Counted from the first letter of the stretch, positions 18,278 through 32,035 are shown. The stretch is 64,000 nucleotides of DNA from Gammaproteobacteria bacterium (GCA_011523795.1 WTFY01000006.1:1-64000), one strand, 5' to 3'. Notes: a model not told the origin generated them from the letters alone. Translations and numbers: made by a program.

Positions 18278-19953
18278 GCCGGATGGCTGAGGGTTTGCTG
18301 CAGCATCTCCCTGGCATGCTCCTGTGTGTTACGGGTCATTTCAACGCCGCCGAGCATGCGCGCCAGTTCCTCGATGCGGGCCTCTTCGGCGAGATGTGAG
18401 ATTTCAGCCCGCACGGTTGCACCGTGCTCGGTTTTGTTCACCCTGTAGTGATGGTGCGCCTGGGCCGCCACCTGTGCAAGGTGTGTGACACAGAAGACCT
18501 GCGCGTTGCGGCTCAGTTCGCGAAGGTGTCTGCCGACAATTTCAGCGGTGGCTCCGCCTACGCCGGTGTCGACCTCATCGAAGATCAGGGTCGGGATGTC
18601 CAGGTGGTTGGTGGTGGCGATCTGTATGGCCAGGCTGAGCCGGGACAGCTCACCGCCGGAGACGATCTTGTTCAGGGGTCGCAGCGCCTGGCCCGGATTG
18701 GTGCTGACCTGGAACTGCAGGTCGTCCAGGCCGTTCGGACCCGGTCCGGAGTTTTCCAGGGGCCGGATATCAATGCGGAAGCATCCTCCCTGCATGCCCA
18801 GGCCCTGCATGGAACCGGTGATCTGTTCATCCAGCGTGTCGGCAGCAGCCTGCCTCGACGCACTGATTTTCCCGGCTAAGCTCATGTAGTCTGACTCGGT
18901 TTCAAGTATGGACCTGCGGATGGCTTCCGGGTCTTCCCGGGCGTCTTCAAGTTCTTCTACCCGGGTGGCGATGGACGCCTGCAAGGCCGTCAGTTCTGCC
19001 GGCCTGGCATCGTGCTTGCGGGCGATGTCTTCAATCCGGGAGATGCGTGACTCGAGCTCCTGCAGCTCCTGCGGGCTTGCGCAGACCTGCTCGGAATAGT
19101 CACGCAGGCTGTGCGCAGCATCCCCGAGCTGTATCTGGGCGACGTGCAGGGCCTCGAGCGATGTCTCCAGCGCCTTGTCGTGCACGCTCAGTTTTTCGAG
19201 CTCGGCCAGCAGCAGGCCGAGTGTGTCGCAGACCGTACCGTCGGTGTCTCCAGCAAGCTGGCTGGAGATCCGCATGCTGCCTTCGTTCAGCTCTTTCGCA
19301 TGGCTCAGCTGCACGTGCCGTTCCACGAGGGCTTCGTATTCGCCTTCGGCCAGTTGCAGCTGTTCCAGTTCCTGGTGCTGATAACGCAGCAACTCCAGTT
19401 GGGAGCGTACGTTTTCCCGGTTTTCCTCGGCACTTTCTAGCTGCCGGCTGAGGGTTTTCCAGCGGTGGTACAGCCCTGCCAGGGTTTCGGTGTCATTTCC
19501 GGCATAGGCGTCCAGCAGTTCACGCTGCCTGTCCCTGCGCATCAGGGACTGGGATTCGTGCTGGCCGCAGACCTCCACCAGCCGTTGACCGATACTTCGC
19601 AGCTGCATGACGGGACATGGCGAGCCGTTAATCCAGGCCCTGGATTTTCCGTCCTGCGAGATCACCCGGCGCAGCACGCAGTCCCCGCCGGGTACGTCCA
19701 GGCTGTGCTGGTCGAGCCACTGCAGGGCGGCACCGGAACCGCTTGCATCCAGGGTGGCAATGATTTCGATCCTGTCCCCGGGGTTGCGTGCCATGGAAAC
19801 GTCTGCACGGCTGCCGAGTGCCAGGTTCAGCGCGTCGATCATGATTGATTTCCCGGTTCCGGTCTCACCGGTCAGCACGTTCATGCCGGGATGGAAATCC
19901 AGCTCCAGCTGCTCGATGATGGCGAAGTTGCGGATAAAGATTGACTTCAGCAT
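18274..19953 (-). CDS. recN: DNA repair protein RecN
   Basis: SMC-like ATPase acting in double-strand break repair. The 559-residue length is typical. Walker A GETGTGKS lies near residue 30 (LTGETGTGKSIMIDALNL), followed by a long coiled-coil middle. The C-terminal half has the signature SGGELSRLSLAIQ and Walker B IFDEVDTGVGG, then the D-loop region VFCVTHLAQVAAQ. It overlaps bamE downstream and is preceded by nadK in the same direction, suggesting a nadK-recN-bamE unit. In E. coli recN is SOS-controlled; I saw no clear LexA box here. Confidence 0.96.
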   Translation of the reverse strand: MLKSIFIRNFAIIEQLELDFHPGMNVLTGETGTGKSIMIDALNLALGSRADVSMARNPGDRIEIIATLDASGSGAALQWLDQHSLDVPGGDCVLRRVISQDGKSRAWINGSPCPVMQLRSIGQRLVEVCGQHESQSLMRRDRQRELLDAYAGNDTETLAGLYHRWKTLSRQLESAEENRENVRSQLELLRYQHQELEQLQLAEGEYEALVERHVQLSHAKELNEGSMRISSQLAGDTDGTVCDTLGLLLAELEKLSVHDKALETSLEALHVAQIQLGDAAHSLRDYSEQVCASPQELQELESRISRIEDIARKHDARPAELTALQASIATRVEELEDAREDPEAIRRSILETESDYMSLAGKISASRQAAADTLDEQITGSMQGLGMQGGCFRIDIRPLENSGPGPNGLDDLQFQVSTNPGQALRPLNKIVSGGELSRLSLAIQIATTNHLDIPTLIFDEVDTGVGGATAEIVGRHLRELSRNAQVFCVTHLAQVAAQAHHHYRVNKTEHGATVRAEISHLAEEARIEELARMLGGVEMTRNTQEHAREMLQQTLSHPA

Positions 19954-19973
19954 GAACCTGCCGGGATGACCGG

Positions 19974-20879
19974 CTATTTCTTGCGCCGGGGCTTCTTGCC
20001 CCGGGGCGCGGCGTTCCAGCGCAGCTTCTTCTGCAGCACGTCGAAGTAATCATACTGCCGGGGCTGGATCAGCCGTAATGCGCGCTTGCCCTTCTTGATA
20101 TGGAGGAGGTCGCCGGGCTTGAAGTGCATGTTGATCTGGCCGTCCACGGAGGCCAGGGCGTTATGGCGCAAATCCTGCCCGGTCAGGGACAGCTCTATCC
20201 GGCTGCCTGCGTCCACGACAATGGGCCGGTTGCTCAGGGTGTGCGGGCAGATAGGCACCAGCACGATGGCGCCAAGGCCGGGGTGCAGAATCGGCCCTCC
20301 ACCCGACAGGGCGTAGGCAGTCGAGCCGGTCGGTGTGGAGACAATATAGCCGTCCGCACGCAAGGTATCCAGGTGCTGTCCGTCGACCCGGGTCTCGATT
20401 TCGATCATGCGCACCATGCGCAGGGCGTGCACGACGACGTCATTCACGGCAAGAGCCCGGGCATGGGTCTTGCCGTCCCGGACCAGTGTGGTCTTCAGTA
20501 CGAAACGTTCTTCCTCGATGTAGTCTCCCGCCAGGATATGGTCCAGTTCCGCTTGCATTTCGTCCGGGCTGATCTCGGCAAGAAATCCGAGTCGCCCCAG
20601 GTTGACGCCCAGCAACGGGATTTCACTGTCGATCATGGTATGGGCGGCGTGCAGGAGGGTGCCGTCACCCCCCACCACGATCACCAGGTCGGTGTGCATC
20701 GCCATCTGTTTCAGGCTACTGGCCTGGACGGACTTCTGGCCGAGCAGCGATGCGGTCACGTCATCCACCCAGATTTGCAGGGACCTCCTTGAGAGGTATT
20801 TGTACAGGGCCCGTACTGGCCCTTTGATCTGCGTGTCGTCGGGCTTGGATATGATCCCGATCTTGGTAAACGTACTCAT
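19974..20879 (-). CDS. nadK: NAD kinase
   Basis: Phosphorylates NAD to NADP. The 301-residue protein has the catalytic GGDGTLLHA motif and the downstream GVNLGRLGFLAEI and GSTAYALSGGGPI segments that build the NAD site. The C-terminus is very basic (APRGKKPRRKK). It lies 20 bases upstream of recN and is divergent from hrcA; nadK-recN and hrcA-nadK neighbourhoods are conserved in gammaproteobacteria. Confidence 0.96.
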   Translation of the reverse strand: MSTFTKIGIISKPDDTQIKGPVRALYKYLSRRSLQIWVDDVTASLLGQKSVQASSLKQMAMHTDLVIVVGGDGTLLHAAHTMIDSEIPLLGVNLGRLGFLAEISPDEMQAELDHILAGDYIEEERFVLKTTLVRDGKTHARALAVNDVVVHALRMVRMIEIETRVDGQHLDTLRADGYIVSTPTGSTAYALSGGGPILHPGLGAIVLVPICPHTLSNRPIVVDAGSRIELSLTGQDLRHNALASVDGQINMHFKPGDLLHIKKGKRALRLIQPRQYDYFDVLQKKLRWNAAPRGKKPRRKK

Positions 20880-21036
20880 GGTCTGAGGCCTTGTCTGGAT
20901 GTATCGAACGCTACCACGGATTTCGCGGCAGCACTAGCCAAACATCTTCTTGACAACGTTTGCATAGTATTGCAATGATGTTTCAGGCGCTTACCGGCAT
21001 GGTGTGCTGAATTCCTAGCATAGAACGCATTGGGCC

Positions 21037-22092
21037 ATGGCTGCAATCGAAGAGAAAAACTATTCATTCAACGAGCGTACCCAGCTGCTGCTCAAGGTTC
21101 TGATTGAAAGCTATATTTCCGAGGGCCACCCCCTGGGCTCGCGCACGCTGGCAAAGCGGTCCGAGCTGGAAATCAGCCCGGCTACGGTGCGTAATGTCAT
21201 GGCTGACCTGGAGGACCTGGGATTCGTCAGCTCACCCCACACTTCTGCCGGGCGCATTCCCACCACCAAGGCATACCGCCTGTTCGTGGATACCATGCTC
21301 AAGGTCCGTCCCCTGACGACGGACGTCGTCTCGCAGATCAGGCAGGATCTCGATCCTTCCCAGGACGTGGGCGGGCTGGTGGAAAGCGCATCCACGCTGC
21401 TCTCGGGCCTGACGGGCCTGGCGGGCCTGGTGACCCTGCCCAAGATCGAACGCGCGGAGTTTCGCCATATCGAGTTCCTGTCCCTGTCGGACCGCCGCGT
21501 GCTGGCCATCATGGTCATGAACCAGCAGGAAGTGCAGAACCGTATCCTGCATGTCGACCGGGAATACACCGAATCCGAGCTGCAGCAGGCAGCGAACTAC
21601 ATCAATGATCTGTGCGCGGGCCAGGACCTGGTCGCTGCACGGCGCAAGATCCTGGAGGAGCTGGACTGCCTGCGGGAAGACATGAACGATCTCATGCGCA
21701 CGGCCGTGGCCATGGGCGAGCAGCTCTTTTCCGAATCGGGTGCCAAGTCGGATTATGTCGTGGTGGGCCAGACCAATCTCATGGTGTACGAGGACCTGTC
21801 CGATCTCGACAAGCTCAGGAGCCTGTTCGAGGCCTTCAGCCAGAAACAGGAATTCCTCCGCTTGCTGGACCGCTGTATCTGTGCACAGGGCGTGCAGATC
21901 TTCATTGGCCAGGAATCCGGGTATGAAGTCCTGGATGACTGCAGCGTCATCTCCTCGCCCTATACGGTGGATGACGAGATCATGGGCGTGCTGGCCGTAG
22001 TCGGGCCGACCCGCATATCCTATGACAAGGTGATCCCGATCGTTGACCTGACCGCAAGGCTGCTCGGCGAAGCCTTGAATACCCAGAATTAG
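21037..22092 (+). CDS. hrcA: Heat-inducible transcription repressor HrcA
   Basis: Repressor that binds CIRCE operators of chaperone genes. The 351-residue product has an N-terminal winged helix (SRTLAKRSELEISPATVRNV, here shortened to key part SRTLAKRS) followed by the HTSAGRIPTT motif typical of HrcA, then a GAF-like dimerisation core. It heads the hrcA-grpE-dnaK-dnaJ cluster. No inverted repeat matching the CIRCE consensus was seen upstream of hrcA, grpE or dnaK, so its operator may be elsewhere, for example at groESL, which is not in the window. Confidence 0.94.
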   Translation: MAAIEEKNYSFNERTQLLLKVLIESYISEGHPLGSRTLAKRSELEISPATVRNVMADLEDLGFVSSPHTSAGRIPTTKAYRLFVDTMLKVRPLTTDVVSQIRQDLDPSQDVGGLVESASTLLSGLTGLAGLVTLPKIERAEFRHIEFLSLSDRRVLAIMVMNQQEVQNRILHVDREYTESELQQAANYINDLCAGQDLVAARRKILEELDCLREDMNDLMRTAVAMGEQLFSESGAKSDYVVVGQTNLMVYEDLSDLDKLRSLFEAFSQKQEFLRLLDRCICAQGVQIFIGQESGYEVLDDCSVISSPYTVDDEIMGVLAVVGPTRISYDKVIPIVDLTARLLGEALNTQN

Positions 22093-22143
22093 CCCTTATT
22101 ATTCTGTTTCCGGATCCCGCTGTGACACATGGCATGTTGAACT

Positions 22144-22725
22144 ATGAGTAAAACCGAAAAGAAACCGAAGCCGAAGAACGTGCAGGCTGACGGGGAAGCG
22201 CTGGAAAATCGTGATGTGGACGGTGAGGAATCACCGGATGAGCCCGATGGGGACGCATTGCTTGAGGAGCTGGAAGATGCAAAGCGCGTGGCGGGCGAAT
22301 GCCAGGACAGGGTGCTTCGCATGCAGGCGGAAATGGAAAACCTGAGAAAGCGGGCCCAGCGTGACCTGTCCAACGCGCACAAGTTCGCGATCGAGAAGTT
22401 CGCCGGTGAACTGCTGCAGGTCAAGGACAGCCTGGAACTGGGCCTGGATGCGGGGGATGTGAAGGCGGAAAAGCTGCGTGAAGGCACGGAATTGACCCTG
22501 AAGATGCTGGTCAGCACCATGCAGAAGTTCTCCATCGAGGAAATCGACCCGGCCGGTGAGGCGTTCGATCCCAATCTTCACCAGGCCATGACCACGCAGG
22601 AGAGCCGCGAGCACGAACCGAACACGGTCATCCAGGTCATGCAAAAGGGCTACACGCTGCACGAAAGACTGCTGCGCCCGGCAATGGTCATCGTTTCGAA
22701 AGAACCGGATGCTGCCGGGGACTGA
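22144..22725 (+). CDS. grpE: Nucleotide exchange factor GrpE
   Basis: Promotes ADP release from DnaK. The 193 residues have a charged, flexible N-terminus, a long helix (RVLRMQAEMENLRKRAQRD), and the C-terminal beta domain with PNLHQAMT, VIQVMQKGYTLHERLLRPAMV. It lies 51 bases after hrcA, with dnaK 127 bases downstream behind its own heat-shock promoter. The Shine-Dalgarno sequence is weak. Confidence 0.95.
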   Translation: MSKTEKKPKPKNVQADGEALENRDVDGEESPDEPDGDALLEELEDAKRVAGECQDRVLRMQAEMENLRKRAQRDLSNAHKFAIEKFAGELLQVKDSLELGLDAGDVKAEKLREGTELTLKMLVSTMQKFSIEEIDPAGEAFDPNLHQAMTTQESREHEPNTVIQVMQKGYTLHERLLRPAMVIVSKEPDAAGD

Positions 22726-22755
22726 CTGCGGCGGGTTCCGTCGCATGAAGGGTGC

Positions 22756-22783
22756 CTTGAATCCGGGAAAACTGCCCCAATAT
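22756..22783 (+). promoter_or_regulatory. Sigma-32 (heat-shock) promoter upstream of dnaK
   Basis: CTTGAA at 22756-22761 and CCCCAATAT at 22775-22783 are separated by 13 bases, a close fit to the sigma-32 consensus. The element lies in the grpE-dnaK gap, 69 bases before the dnaK ATG. Confidence 0.8.
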
Positions 22784-22852
22784 TCATGAACCATAGAAGA
22801 ATTTTTACACCGGACCCGTCTAGCAGGGCCCGGACAATCTTGGAGACAGACA

Positions 22853-24781
22853 ATGGGAAAGATCATTGGTATTGATTTAGGCACCACCAATTCGTGCGTG
22901 GCCGTCATGGAAGGCAGCACGCCGAAGGTGATTGAAAACAGCGAAGGGGATCGAACCACGCCTTCCGTCATTGCCTTCACGGAGGACAACGAGGCCCTGG
23001 TGGGGCAGTCGGCCAAGCGCCAGTCCGTCACCAATCCTGCCAACACCCTGTTTGCAATCAAGCGCCTGATCGGCCGGCGTTTCGAAGAGGACGCCGTGCA
23101 GAAGGACATCAAGCTGGTGCCCTACAAGATCATCAGGGCGGACAACGGCGATGCCTGGGTCGAGACCAGCCATGGCAAGATGGCAGCGCCTGAAATTTCG
23201 GCCAGGATCCTGATGAAGATGAAAAAGACGGCGGAGGAATACCTGGGCGAGGACGTCACCGAGGCGGTCATTACCGTGCCAGCATACTTCAACGATTCCC
23301 AGCGCCAAGCGACCAAGGATGGCGGCAAGATCGCGGGACTGGACGTGAAGCGGATCATCAACGAGCCCACGGCCGCGGCACTCGCCTACGGCATGGACAA
23401 GAAACGCGGTGACAGCAAGATCGCCGTGTACGACCTGGGTGGCGGAACCTTCGATATCTCCATCATTGAGATCGCGGAAATCGACGGTGAGCACCAGTTC
23501 GAGGTGTTGTCCACGAACGGAGATACCTTCCTCGGCGGGGAAGACTTCGACATGCGCCTGATCGACTACCTCGCGGACGAGTTCAAGAAAGACCAGGGTT
23601 TCGACCTGCATAACGATCCGCTGGCCCTGCAGCGCCTGAAAGAGGCGGCAGAGAAGGCAAAGATCGAACTGTCTTCTGGCCAGCAGACCGAGGTGAACCT
23701 TCCGTATATCACGGCTGACCAGAGCGGGCCGAAGCACCTCAACATCAAGGTGACCCGCGCCAAGCTGGAGGCCCTGGTGGAAGACCTGGTACAGCGCACG
23801 ATCGCGCCCTGCAGGCAGGCCCTGCAGGATGCGAACCTGAACGCCTCGGACATCAACGACGTGATTCTGGTCGGCGGCCAGACCCGCATGCCCAAGGTGC
23901 AGCAGGTCGTGCAGGACTTTTTCGGCAAGGAGCCCCGCAAGGACGTCAATCCGGACGAGGCTGTCGCTGTCGGTGCGGCCATCCAGGCGGGCGTACTCGG
24001 GGGGGATGTCAAGGACGTCCTGCTGCTGGACGTCACGCCGCTGTCACTGGGCATCGAAACCCTTGGCGGTGTCTTGACGAAGCTGATCGAGAAGAACACC
24101 ACCATACCGACCAACGCGCAGCAGGTGTTCTCGACCGCGGAAAACAACCAGACCGCCGTTACGGTTCACGTGCTGCAGGGCGAGCGCGAGCAGGCCGCGG
24201 CGAACAAGTCGCTGGGCCGGTTTGACCTGTCGGATATCCCGCCTGCGCCGCGCGGCGTACCCCAGATCGAGGTCACGTTCGATATCGACGCGAACGGCAT
24301 CCTCAACGTGTCCGCCAAGGACAAGGCAACCGGCAAGGAGCAGTCCATCGTGATCAAGGCCTCAAGCGGCCTGTCCGAGGATGAAATTGGTAGGATGGTC
24401 CAGGATGCCGAGGCGCATGCGGAAGAGGACAAGAAATTTGCCGAGCTGGTCAGCATGCGCAACCAGGCCGACCAGATGATCCATGCGACCGAAAAGTCGC
24501 TCTCGGAAATGGGAGACAAGATCGGCCAGGAAGAACGGATGCAGATCGAGAATGCGGTCAAGGACCTGAAGGCCGTGCTGGACAAGGACGACAAGGACGT
24601 GATTCAAACCAAGACCCAGGCCCTGGCCGAGCTTTCAGGAAAGCTGGCGGAGCGCATGTACGCCCAGGCAGGCGGTGACGTGCAGCAGGAGGCTCCAGGG
24701 GATGCGCAGGGCCAGGCAGCCGACGAGGAAGTCGTGGACGCCGAGTTCGAGGAAGTGGATAACGACGGGAAGAAATCGTAA
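22853..24781 (+). CDS. dnaK: Chaperone protein DnaK (Hsp70)
   Basis: ATP-driven Hsp70 chaperone of the cytoplasm. The 642-residue length is standard. The nucleotide-binding domain starts [18 protein letters not shown] and contains [14 protein letters not shown] and the GGQTRMP motif. The conserved linker and [15 protein letters not shown] open the substrate-binding domain, and the C-terminus ends in the acidic [10 protein letters not shown]-like tail. It is followed by dnaJ after a 145-base gap that can form a GC-rich hairpin (CCGGCC/GGCCGG) without a U-tract. Confidence 0.98.
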   Translation: MGKIIGIDLGTTNSCVAVMEGSTPKVIENSEGDRTTPSVIAFTEDNEALVGQSAKRQSVTNPANTLFAIKRLIGRRFEEDAVQKDIKLVPYKIIRADNGDAWVETSHGKMAAPEISARILMKMKKTAEEYLGEDVTEAVITVPAYFNDSQRQATKDGGKIAGLDVKRIINEPTAAALAYGMDKKRGDSKIAVYDLGGGTFDISIIEIAEIDGEHQFEVLSTNGDTFLGGEDFDMRLIDYLADEFKKDQGFDLHNDPLALQRLKEAAEKAKIELSSGQQTEVNLPYITADQSGPKHLNIKVTRAKLEALVEDLVQRTIAPCRQALQDANLNASDINDVILVGGQTRMPKVQQVVQDFFGKEPRKDVNPDEAVAVGAAIQAGVLGGDVKDVLLLDVTPLSLGIETLGGVLTKLIEKNTTIPTNAQQVFSTAENNQTAVTVHVLQGEREQAAANKSLGRFDLSDIPPAPRGVPQIEVTFDIDANGILNVSAKDKATGKEQSIVIKASSGLSEDEIGRMVQDAEAHAEEDKKFAELVSMRNQADQMIHATEKSLSEMGDKIGQEERMQIENAVKDLKAVLDKDDKDVIQTKTQALAELSGKLAERMYAQAGGDVQQEAPGDAQGQAADEEVVDAEFEEVDNDGKKS

Positions 24782-24926
24782 ACGCTTCCAGTGGGCAGCC
24801 ACCGGCCTGGAGATGCCGGGGGCCGGGCCACGAATGACATGATTTGATACGGAGTGACAACCAGGGACGTGTAACCGGTCCGGACTCACCGTCGTGAGCC
24901 CGGGCTGGCGCGTGCGCAAACGATAA

Positions 24927-26051
24927 ATGGCCAAAAGAGATTACTACGAAGTCCTCGGGGCGGACCGGTCGATCAGTGCAGGGGAACTGAAAAAGGCATA
25001 CCGCAGGCTTGCCATGAAATATCACCCGGACCGTAACCCGGGTGACCGGGAAGCTGAAAGGAAGTTCAAGGAGGCGAAAGAAGCCTACGAGATCCTGGGT
25101 GATCCGCAAAAGCGCCAGGCCTACGACCAGTTCGGACATGCCGGCGTGCAGGGCGGGGCGGCCGGAAGCACAGCAGATTTCAGCGACATATTCGGGGATA
25201 TCTTTGGCGATATCTTCGGCAGCGGGCGCGGTGCCTCGCAACGCGTGTACCGGGGTGCGGATCTCCAGCTTGAAGTGGAGATCAGCCTGGAAGAGGCCGT
25301 GTTTGGAACCGAATCCACCCTGCAGGTGCCCAGGAAGGCGACCTGTGAAAAATGCAACGGATCGGGCGCTGCACCGGGCACTTCGATCGATAACTGCCCC
25401 ACCTGCGGAGGAGCGGGACAGGTTCGCATGCAGCAGGGCTTTTTCTCGATCCAGCAGACCTGTCCGCGATGTCGCGGAAAGGGCAAGACCATCCGGGTAC
25501 CCTGTGACTATTGCCGGGGAACCGGGCTCAGGCGCGTGTCGAAGAAACTGTCGGTGAAGATCCCGGCCGGCGTGGACAGCGGCGACCGGATCCGGCTGAC
25601 GGGTGAAGGGGAGGCAGGACCCGACAACGGGCCGCCGGGAGACCTTTACGTGCAGGTTCTCGTGAGGGAACACGAGCTGTTCACACGCCAGGCCAGCGAC
25701 TTGTGTTGCGAGGTCCCGGTCGGTTTCAGTATGGCAGCCCTGGGGGGTGAGGTTGAAGTTCCCACCTTGAAGGGGAGACTGAAGCTGAAAATCCCTGCCG
25801 GCACCCAGACCGGGCGGGTATTCCGCCTGCGGGGTGAAGGGGTGAAGCCCGTACGGGGCACTTCGGTGGGCGACATGCTGTGCAGCATCGTGGTCGAAAC
25901 ACCGGTCAATCTGAACAGGAAGCAGCAGGAATTGCTGAGGCAGTTCGCAAGCACCCTCGAGGAGGGCGGCAGCCATCATAGTCCCCGCTCGCATACCTGG
26001 ACTGGCAGCGTCAAGAGCTTTTTCGAAAATCTCAAGTTCTGGTCGGACTGA
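24927..26051 (+). CDS. dnaJ: Chaperone protein DnaJ (Hsp40)
   Basis: Co-chaperone that stimulates DnaK ATPase and delivers substrates. The 374-residue class A protein has an N-terminal J domain with HPD at residues 33-35, then a G/F-rich linker ([16 protein letters not shown]). Four zinc-binding CXXCXGXG-type motifs follow ([32 protein letters not shown]), and the C-terminal peptide-binding domains. A longer gap to dnaK than in E. coli leaves room for separate control. Confidence 0.97.
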   Translation: MAKRDYYEVLGADRSISAGELKKAYRRLAMKYHPDRNPGDREAERKFKEAKEAYEILGDPQKRQAYDQFGHAGVQGGAAGSTADFSDIFGDIFGDIFGSGRGASQRVYRGADLQLEVEISLEEAVFGTESTLQVPRKATCEKCNGSGAAPGTSIDNCPTCGGAGQVRMQQGFFSIQQTCPRCRGKGKTIRVPCDYCRGTGLRRVSKKLSVKIPAGVDSGDRIRLTGEGEAGPDNGPPGDLYVQVLVREHELFTRQASDLCCEVPVGFSMAALGGEVEVPTLKGRLKLKIPAGTQTGRVFRLRGEGVKPVRGTSVGDMLCSIVVETPVNLNRKQQELLRQFASTLEEGGSHHSPRSHTWTGSVKSFFENLKFWSD

Positions 26052-26056
26052 AATCC

Positions 26057-26092
26057 CCTGCCACGGGTGCGGCAGGCATGATGCAGCCTGCC
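26057..26092 (+). terminator. Mutually exclusive hairpins downstream of dnaJ
   Basis: Three 6-base blocks, CCTGCC (26057-26062), GGCAGG (26071-26076) and CCTGCC (26087-26092), allow the middle block to pair with either flank. There is no U-tract, so it may be only a weak or factor-dependent terminator, or an RNA-stabilising structure at the dnaJ 3' end. Confidence 0.35.
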
Positions 26093-26168
26093 TCACCTGC
26101 AAATACGGCCTTCGCCCCGGCGTGAGAATGTATAATTGCCGGAGTGACAGATCAGCAAGGAGACCGGG

Positions 26169-26969
26169 ATGCTAATGCTGGGAATCAACGGTGCGGGAGG
26201 CCGGATGGGTCAGACGCTCGTTCGGGCTTGCGTGGAAGATGAGAAAATGCGCCTGGGTGCCGCATTCGAGGCCGCATCGTCCGAAGCACTCGGTGCCGAT
26301 GCGGGAGAGCTTGCCGGTGCCGGCCGCACCGGCGTGATCGTCCATCAAGACCCTCGGCAGTACCAGGAGAAATTCGAGGTATTGGTCGATTTCACGGTCC
26401 CCGAATGCACGATGCACTCGCTCAGGATATGCCGGGAATTCGGAAAATCCATGGTGATCGGTACGACGGGGCTGGATTTTGCGCAGAAAAAGACACTGCT
26501 GGAAGCGAGCAGTGAGATTTCCATCGTGTTTGCCCCGAACATGAGTACCGGTGTGAACCTGTGCCTGAAACTGCTGCAGCTCGCAGCACCGGCGCTGGGG
26601 GACGATTACGACATTGAGATCATCGAGGCGCACCACCGGCACAAGGTAGATGCCCCGTCCGGCACGGCGCTGCGCATGGGAGAAGTGGTGGCCGAGAGCC
26701 TTGGACGGAACCTGGATGACTGTGCCGTCTACGGAAGGCAGGGGCATACCGGTCCCAGGGATTCCAGGACCATCGGTTTCGAGACGATCCGGGCCGGCGA
26801 CATCGTCGGTGAGCATACCGTCATGTTTTCAGGTGCAGGCGAGCGGGTCGAGATCACGCATCGTGCCTCCAGCCGCATGAGCTTTGCCAGGGGGGCGATG
26901 CGAGCCGCGGCATGGGTGGCGGGCCAGGGTCCCGGGCTTTTCGACATGCAGGACGTGCTCGGAATCTAG
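26169..26969 (+). CDS. dapB: 4-hydroxy-tetrahydrodipicolinate reductase
   Basis: Second step of the lysine/diaminopimelate pathway, reducing the cyclic product of DapA with NAD(P)H. The 266-residue product starts [11 protein letters not shown] (nucleotide-binding loop) and has the catalytic [18 protein letters not shown] motif and [18 protein letters not shown]. An alternative ATG lies two codons downstream. A TATAAT box at 26131-26136 is a possible -10. Order dnaJ-dapB-carAB is common in gammaproteobacteria. Confidence 0.96.
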   Translation: MLMLGINGAGGRMGQTLVRACVEDEKMRLGAAFEAASSEALGADAGELAGAGRTGVIVHQDPRQYQEKFEVLVDFTVPECTMHSLRICREFGKSMVIGTTGLDFAQKKTLLEASSEISIVFAPNMSTGVNLCLKLLQLAAPALGDDYDIEIIEAHHRHKVDAPSGTALRMGEVVAESLGRNLDDCAVYGRQGHTGPRDSRTIGFETIRAGDIVGEHTVMFSGAGERVEITHRASSRMSFARGAMRAAAWVAGQGPGLFDMQDVLGI

Positions 26970-27068
26970 ACCGGTCCAATGTCACCCGGAGCGGGAGAAG
27001 CACGGGTATGCCGGCAATCCTGCAGTTGCCGTCATCACTGAAACAGCCGTTAATGTCGGGAGGGGAAC

Positions 27069-27428
27069 ATGGCATTGAACTACGCAATTTTCATACTGGC
27101 CGGGGTTCTTGTGGGCGCGGGTGCTTCGTTTACCGGGCTCGGTGGCGGCTTTCTGGTCGTGCCGTTGCTGGTCGCACTTGGCTATACCGCGCAGAAGGCG
27201 GTCGGAACTTCATTTCTGGCGATCCTGATCATTTCGCTGTCCGCGCTGGTGGCGCATGGCCGGCTGGCGAACGTCGATTACCGGATCGCCCTTGCCCTGG
27301 GCGCGGGCGGGATCATCGGCGCGCAGATTGGACCGCACCTGTTGGAGCATGTCTCGACCGCGAATTTCAAGAGGATCTTTGCCGTGCTCCTGCTGGGCCT
27401 GGCCGCCTACCTGTTCTTCCGGAAATGA
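27069..27428 (+). CDS. TSUP (TauE/SafE) family membrane protein, half-length
   Basis: A 119-residue membrane protein of the sulfite exporter TauE/SafE family. The signature GAGASFTGLGGGFLVVPLLV lies in the first span and the AHGRLANVDYRIALALGAGGIIGAQIG segment (key part: GAGGIIGAQIG) follows. Typical TSUP proteins have about 250 residues in two repeats; this contains one repeat only, so it probably works as a homodimer. Substrate unknown (sulfur oxyanions or organic acids in the family). It interrupts the usual dapB-carA adjacency. Confidence 0.85.
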   Translation: MALNYAIFILAGVLVGAGASFTGLGGGFLVVPLLVALGYTAQKAVGTSFLAILIISLSALVAHGRLANVDYRIALALGAGGIIGAQIGPHLLEHVSTANFKRIFAVLLLGLAAYLFFRK

Positions 27429-27577
27429 ATGCGGGCAGCATGCTGCGCGCTCCACGCGGGCCGGTGCCCCGCGGATAACTCCAAAATTTTCCGGCAACCG
27501 GGAAATTACGGTTTCGCAACCGGCTCGAGTTGAGTACAATCGTCCCGGTCACCCCAAAGCGCTATTGATTTCATCAC

Positions 27578-27606
27578 GGGACGGCCTGTTCGGACGTCCC
27601 GTTTTT
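27578..27606 (+). terminator. Hairpin with T-run just upstream of carA
   Basis: GGGACG (27578-27583) pairs with CGTCCC (27595-27600), followed by GTTTTT. It fits a Rho-independent terminator. A TACAAT box at 27535-27540 lies upstream and the carA TTG start is 21 bases downstream, so it may act as an attenuator in the carAB leader rather than as the end of the upstream unit. Confidence 0.5.
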
Positions 27607-27626
27607 GTGTACACGGAGGAAAGTGA

Positions 27627-28766
27627 TTGAGTCTGCGACCCGCCTTGCTTGCCCTGGAAGACGGGAATCTTTTTTGGGGGAGATCCATTGGCGCAGAGGG
27701 ACTGGCCGCAGGAGAGGTGGTATTCAACACCTCCATGACGGGTTACCAGGAAATTCTTACCGATCCGTCCTATGCCCGGCAGATCATCACGCTCACCTAC
27801 CCGCACATCGGCAATGTGGGCACCAATGCTGAGGACGAGGAATCTGCCGATATTTATGCCAGTGGCTTGGTGATACGGGATCTTTCGTGCCTGGCAAGCA
27901 ACTGGCGGTCGCGGTTCGATCTGTCCGCGTACCTCGCCGAGCACAACATCCCGGGCATTGCGGATATCGATACCCGCAGGCTGACACGGATCCTGCGCGA
28001 AAAAGGTGCACAGAATGGCGCCATTGTAGCGGGGGAGGCGGACGAGGAACGTGCACTGGTGGCGGCCCGGGGTTTTCCCGGCCTGAAAGGCATGGACCTG
28101 GCGCGGGAAGTCACGACCGGGTGTGCCTATCCGTGGGACGAGGGGTGCTGGCAGGCCAACGGGGAGCATCATGACCGCAACGCGAAGACGCGGTATTCCG
28201 TGATTGCGTATGACTTCGGTGTCAAGCGCAACATTCTGCGCATCCTGCATGATTTCGGATGCGACCTGCGGGTCGTTCCTGCCACCACGCCTGCCCGCGA
28301 GGTGCTTGCGCTGCAACCGGACGGAGTGTTCCTGTCCAATGGCCCGGGGGACCCGGAACCCTGCGACTATGCCATACGGGCCATACGGGAAATCATGGAC
28401 CGCAAGGTGCCGGTGTTCGGTATCTGCCTGGGCCACCAGTTGCTCGGGCTGGCGTGCGGTGCGCGCACGGTAAAGATGAAATTCGGCCATCACGGTGCCA
28501 ACCACCCGGTGCAGGACCTGCAGACGGGGTCCGTGATGATCAGCAGCCAGAATCACGGGTTTGCGGTGGACGAGGACACCCTGCCGGATTGCCTGCACGC
28601 CACGCACCGGTCCCTGTTTGATCACTCGCTGCAGGGAATCCGGCATGCGAACAAGCCCGCCTACGGTTTTCAGGGCCACCCGGAAGCCAGCCCGGGTCCC
28701 CAGGACGTGCGTCCCCTGTTTGAGCCCTTCATTGGCATGATGCGGGACAGCAAGGCGGCCGGCTGA
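27627..28766 (+). CDS. carA: Carbamoyl-phosphate synthase small (glutaminase) subunit
   Basis: Hydrolyses glutamine and passes ammonia to CarB for carbamoyl phosphate, the precursor of pyrimidines and arginine. The start is TTG at 27627, chosen because GGAGGAAAG lies 6-8 bases upstream and the encoded [12 protein letters not shown] matches the family N-terminus. The 379-residue protein has the nucleophile C267 in the elbow [10 protein letters not shown], and the CarA-type N-terminal domain ([13 protein letters not shown]). Four bases separate it from carB. Confidence 0.97.
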   Translation: MSLRPALLALEDGNLFWGRSIGAEGLAAGEVVFNTSMTGYQEILTDPSYARQIITLTYPHIGNVGTNAEDEESADIYASGLVIRDLSCLASNWRSRFDLSAYLAEHNIPGIADIDTRRLTRILREKGAQNGAIVAGEADEERALVAARGFPGLKGMDLAREVTTGCAYPWDEGCWQANGEHHDRNAKTRYSVIAYDFGVKRNILRILHDFGCDLRVVPATTPAREVLALQPDGVFLSNGPGDPEPCDYAIRAIREIMDRKVPVFGICLGHQLLGLACGARTVKMKFGHHGANHPVQDLQTGSVMISSQNHGFAVDEDTLPDCLHATHRSLFDHSLQGIRHANKPAYGFQGHPEASPGPQDVRPLFEPFIGMMRDSKAAG

Positions 28767-28770
28767 TCGC

Positions 28771-32013
<3,243 letters not shown>

Positions 32014-32035
32014 GGATTCGTAATTTGATACCGGT

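Noticed and set aside
20880-21036. CIRCE operator before hrcA
   Set aside because: No TTAGCACTC-N9-GAGTGCTAA-like inverted repeat is present; GCACTAGCC near 20930 has no partner half.
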